Shown in pieces: positions 63,476 to 64,000 of a stretch of 64,000 bases of DNA (position 1 is its first letter; each line of letters opens with the position of its first letter). The position numbers and the translations under genes are program-made. Below the pieces are notes generated by a model. That model was not told where the DNA came from. It saw only the letters and a program-made list of their open reading frames with translations, and did no database searches. Origin of the DNA: Nemertoderma westbladi (taxonomy: Eukaryota; Xenacoelomorpha; Nemertodermatida; Nemertodermatidae); assembly GCA_032718475.1 (NCBI GenBank), contig JAUCBJ010004912.1, positions 1 through 64,000 on the forward strand, written 5' to 3'.

Positions 63476-64000
63476 GGCAGTGGTTGGTGTGGGAGACGAT
63501 AGTGCGGGGCAGTGGTTGGGGATGGTGGCGATAGTGCTGGGGGCAGTGGTTGGTGTGGGAGACGATAGTGCTGGGGGCAGTGGTTGGTGTGGGAGACGAT
63601 AGTGCGGGGGCAGTGGTTGGGGATGGTGGCGATAGTGCTGGGGGCAGTGGTTGGTGTGGGAGACGATAGTGCGGGGGCAGTGGTTGGGGATGGTGGCGAT
63701 AGTGCTGGGGGCAGTGGTTGGTGTGAGAGACGATAGTGCGGGGGCAGTGGTTGGGGATGGTGGCGATAGTGCTGGGGGCAGTGGTTGGTGTGGGAGACGA
63801 TAGTGCGGGGGCAGTGGTTGGGGATGGTGGCGATAGTGCTGGGGGCAGTGGTTGGTGTGGGAGACGATAGTGCGGGGGCAGTGGTTGGGGATGGTGGCGA
63901 TAGTGCTGGGGGCAGTGGTTGGTGTGGGAGACGATAGTGCGGGGGCAGTGGTTGGTGTGGGAGACGATAGTGCGGGGGCAGTGGTTGGGGATGGTGGCGA
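63420..64000. repeat. G-rich minisatellite, about 34/67-bp units, runs off the window
   Basis: Alternating GGGGGCAGTGGTTGGTGTGG GAGACGATAGTG and GGGGGCAGTGGTTGGGGATG GTGGCGATAGTG half-units, about 17 half-units visible. It continues past the end of the window. Clustered G-runs on the + strand could form G-quadruplexes. Confidence 0.9.

Noticed and set aside
1-64000. tRNA, rRNA or bacterial-type operon signals
   Set aside because: No cloverleaf-like tRNA with A/B boxes, no rRNA stretch and no Shine-Dalgarno/operon layout was recognised. Small RNA genes could be missed without a covariance search.

Overview
This is a window of animal (metazoan) nuclear DNA. It is AT-rich, with short exons bounded by GT..AG introns, one secreted protein built from extracellular modules (laminin-G-like, EGF, ShK), several LINE and LTR retrotransposons, foldback/MITE elements and large minisatellites. 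Nothing looks bacterial or phage-derived. The ShK/EGF/LamG content fits a marine invertebrate (echinoderm-, hemichordate- or cnidarian-like), but the species cannot be assigned from sequence alone.

Host genes. (1) A + strand gene runs from an ATG at 2825 to a stop at 52258. I could join nine coding exons with consensus splice sites and one unbroken frame (2181 nt, 726 aa): signal peptide, two LamG-like jellyroll domains encoded by twin 663-nt exons, three EGF domains, three ShK domains. Nearly all introns are phase 1. About 49 kb of gene encodes 2.2 kb of CDS. (2) A minus-strand gene, convergent with it, ends at 57619; its last coding exon (57619-57995) encodes a transmembrane segment and a cytoplasmic tail. 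(3) The first 75 bases look like the C-terminal coding end of an upstream + strand gene.

Intron 1 (2916-23021) holds a 5'-truncated LINE (LINE-A, about 3300-5240) and a complete 15.5-kb LTR-retrotransposon insertion (6853-22335) with LTRs of about 0.6 kb and a 5-bp target-site duplication CTCTA. Inside the LTR element, on the same minus strand, lies a second LINE-type element (LINE-B, about 12.4-21.7 kb) with three long intact frames: an S/T/P/G-rich tandem-repeat protein of 1137 codons, a protein with a Ulp1/C48-type cysteine-peptidase domain, a coiled coil and an RRM-like C-terminus, and an endonuclease-reverse transcriptase with all canonical motifs. LINE-B is the most interesting object here.

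Introns 3-6 contain a 60-67 bp minisatellite, several foldback elements, a decayed LINE (LINE-C) and a TA-flanked foldback MITE. Intron 6 contains a 12.1-kb array of a 26-bp unit (33815-45934, about 465 copies). Intron 8 contains a decayed LINE-A copy (46549-51802) that was later split by a 4.3-kb Ty3/gypsy element (47465-51736), itself now dead.

The rest (52.3-64 kb) holds foldback elements with unstable poly-G/poly-C tracts, a 145-bp repeat family carrying a CTCF-like motif, two more minisatellites, the terminal transmembrane exon and small decayed fragments. Coding sequence outside retroelements is under 4% of the window.
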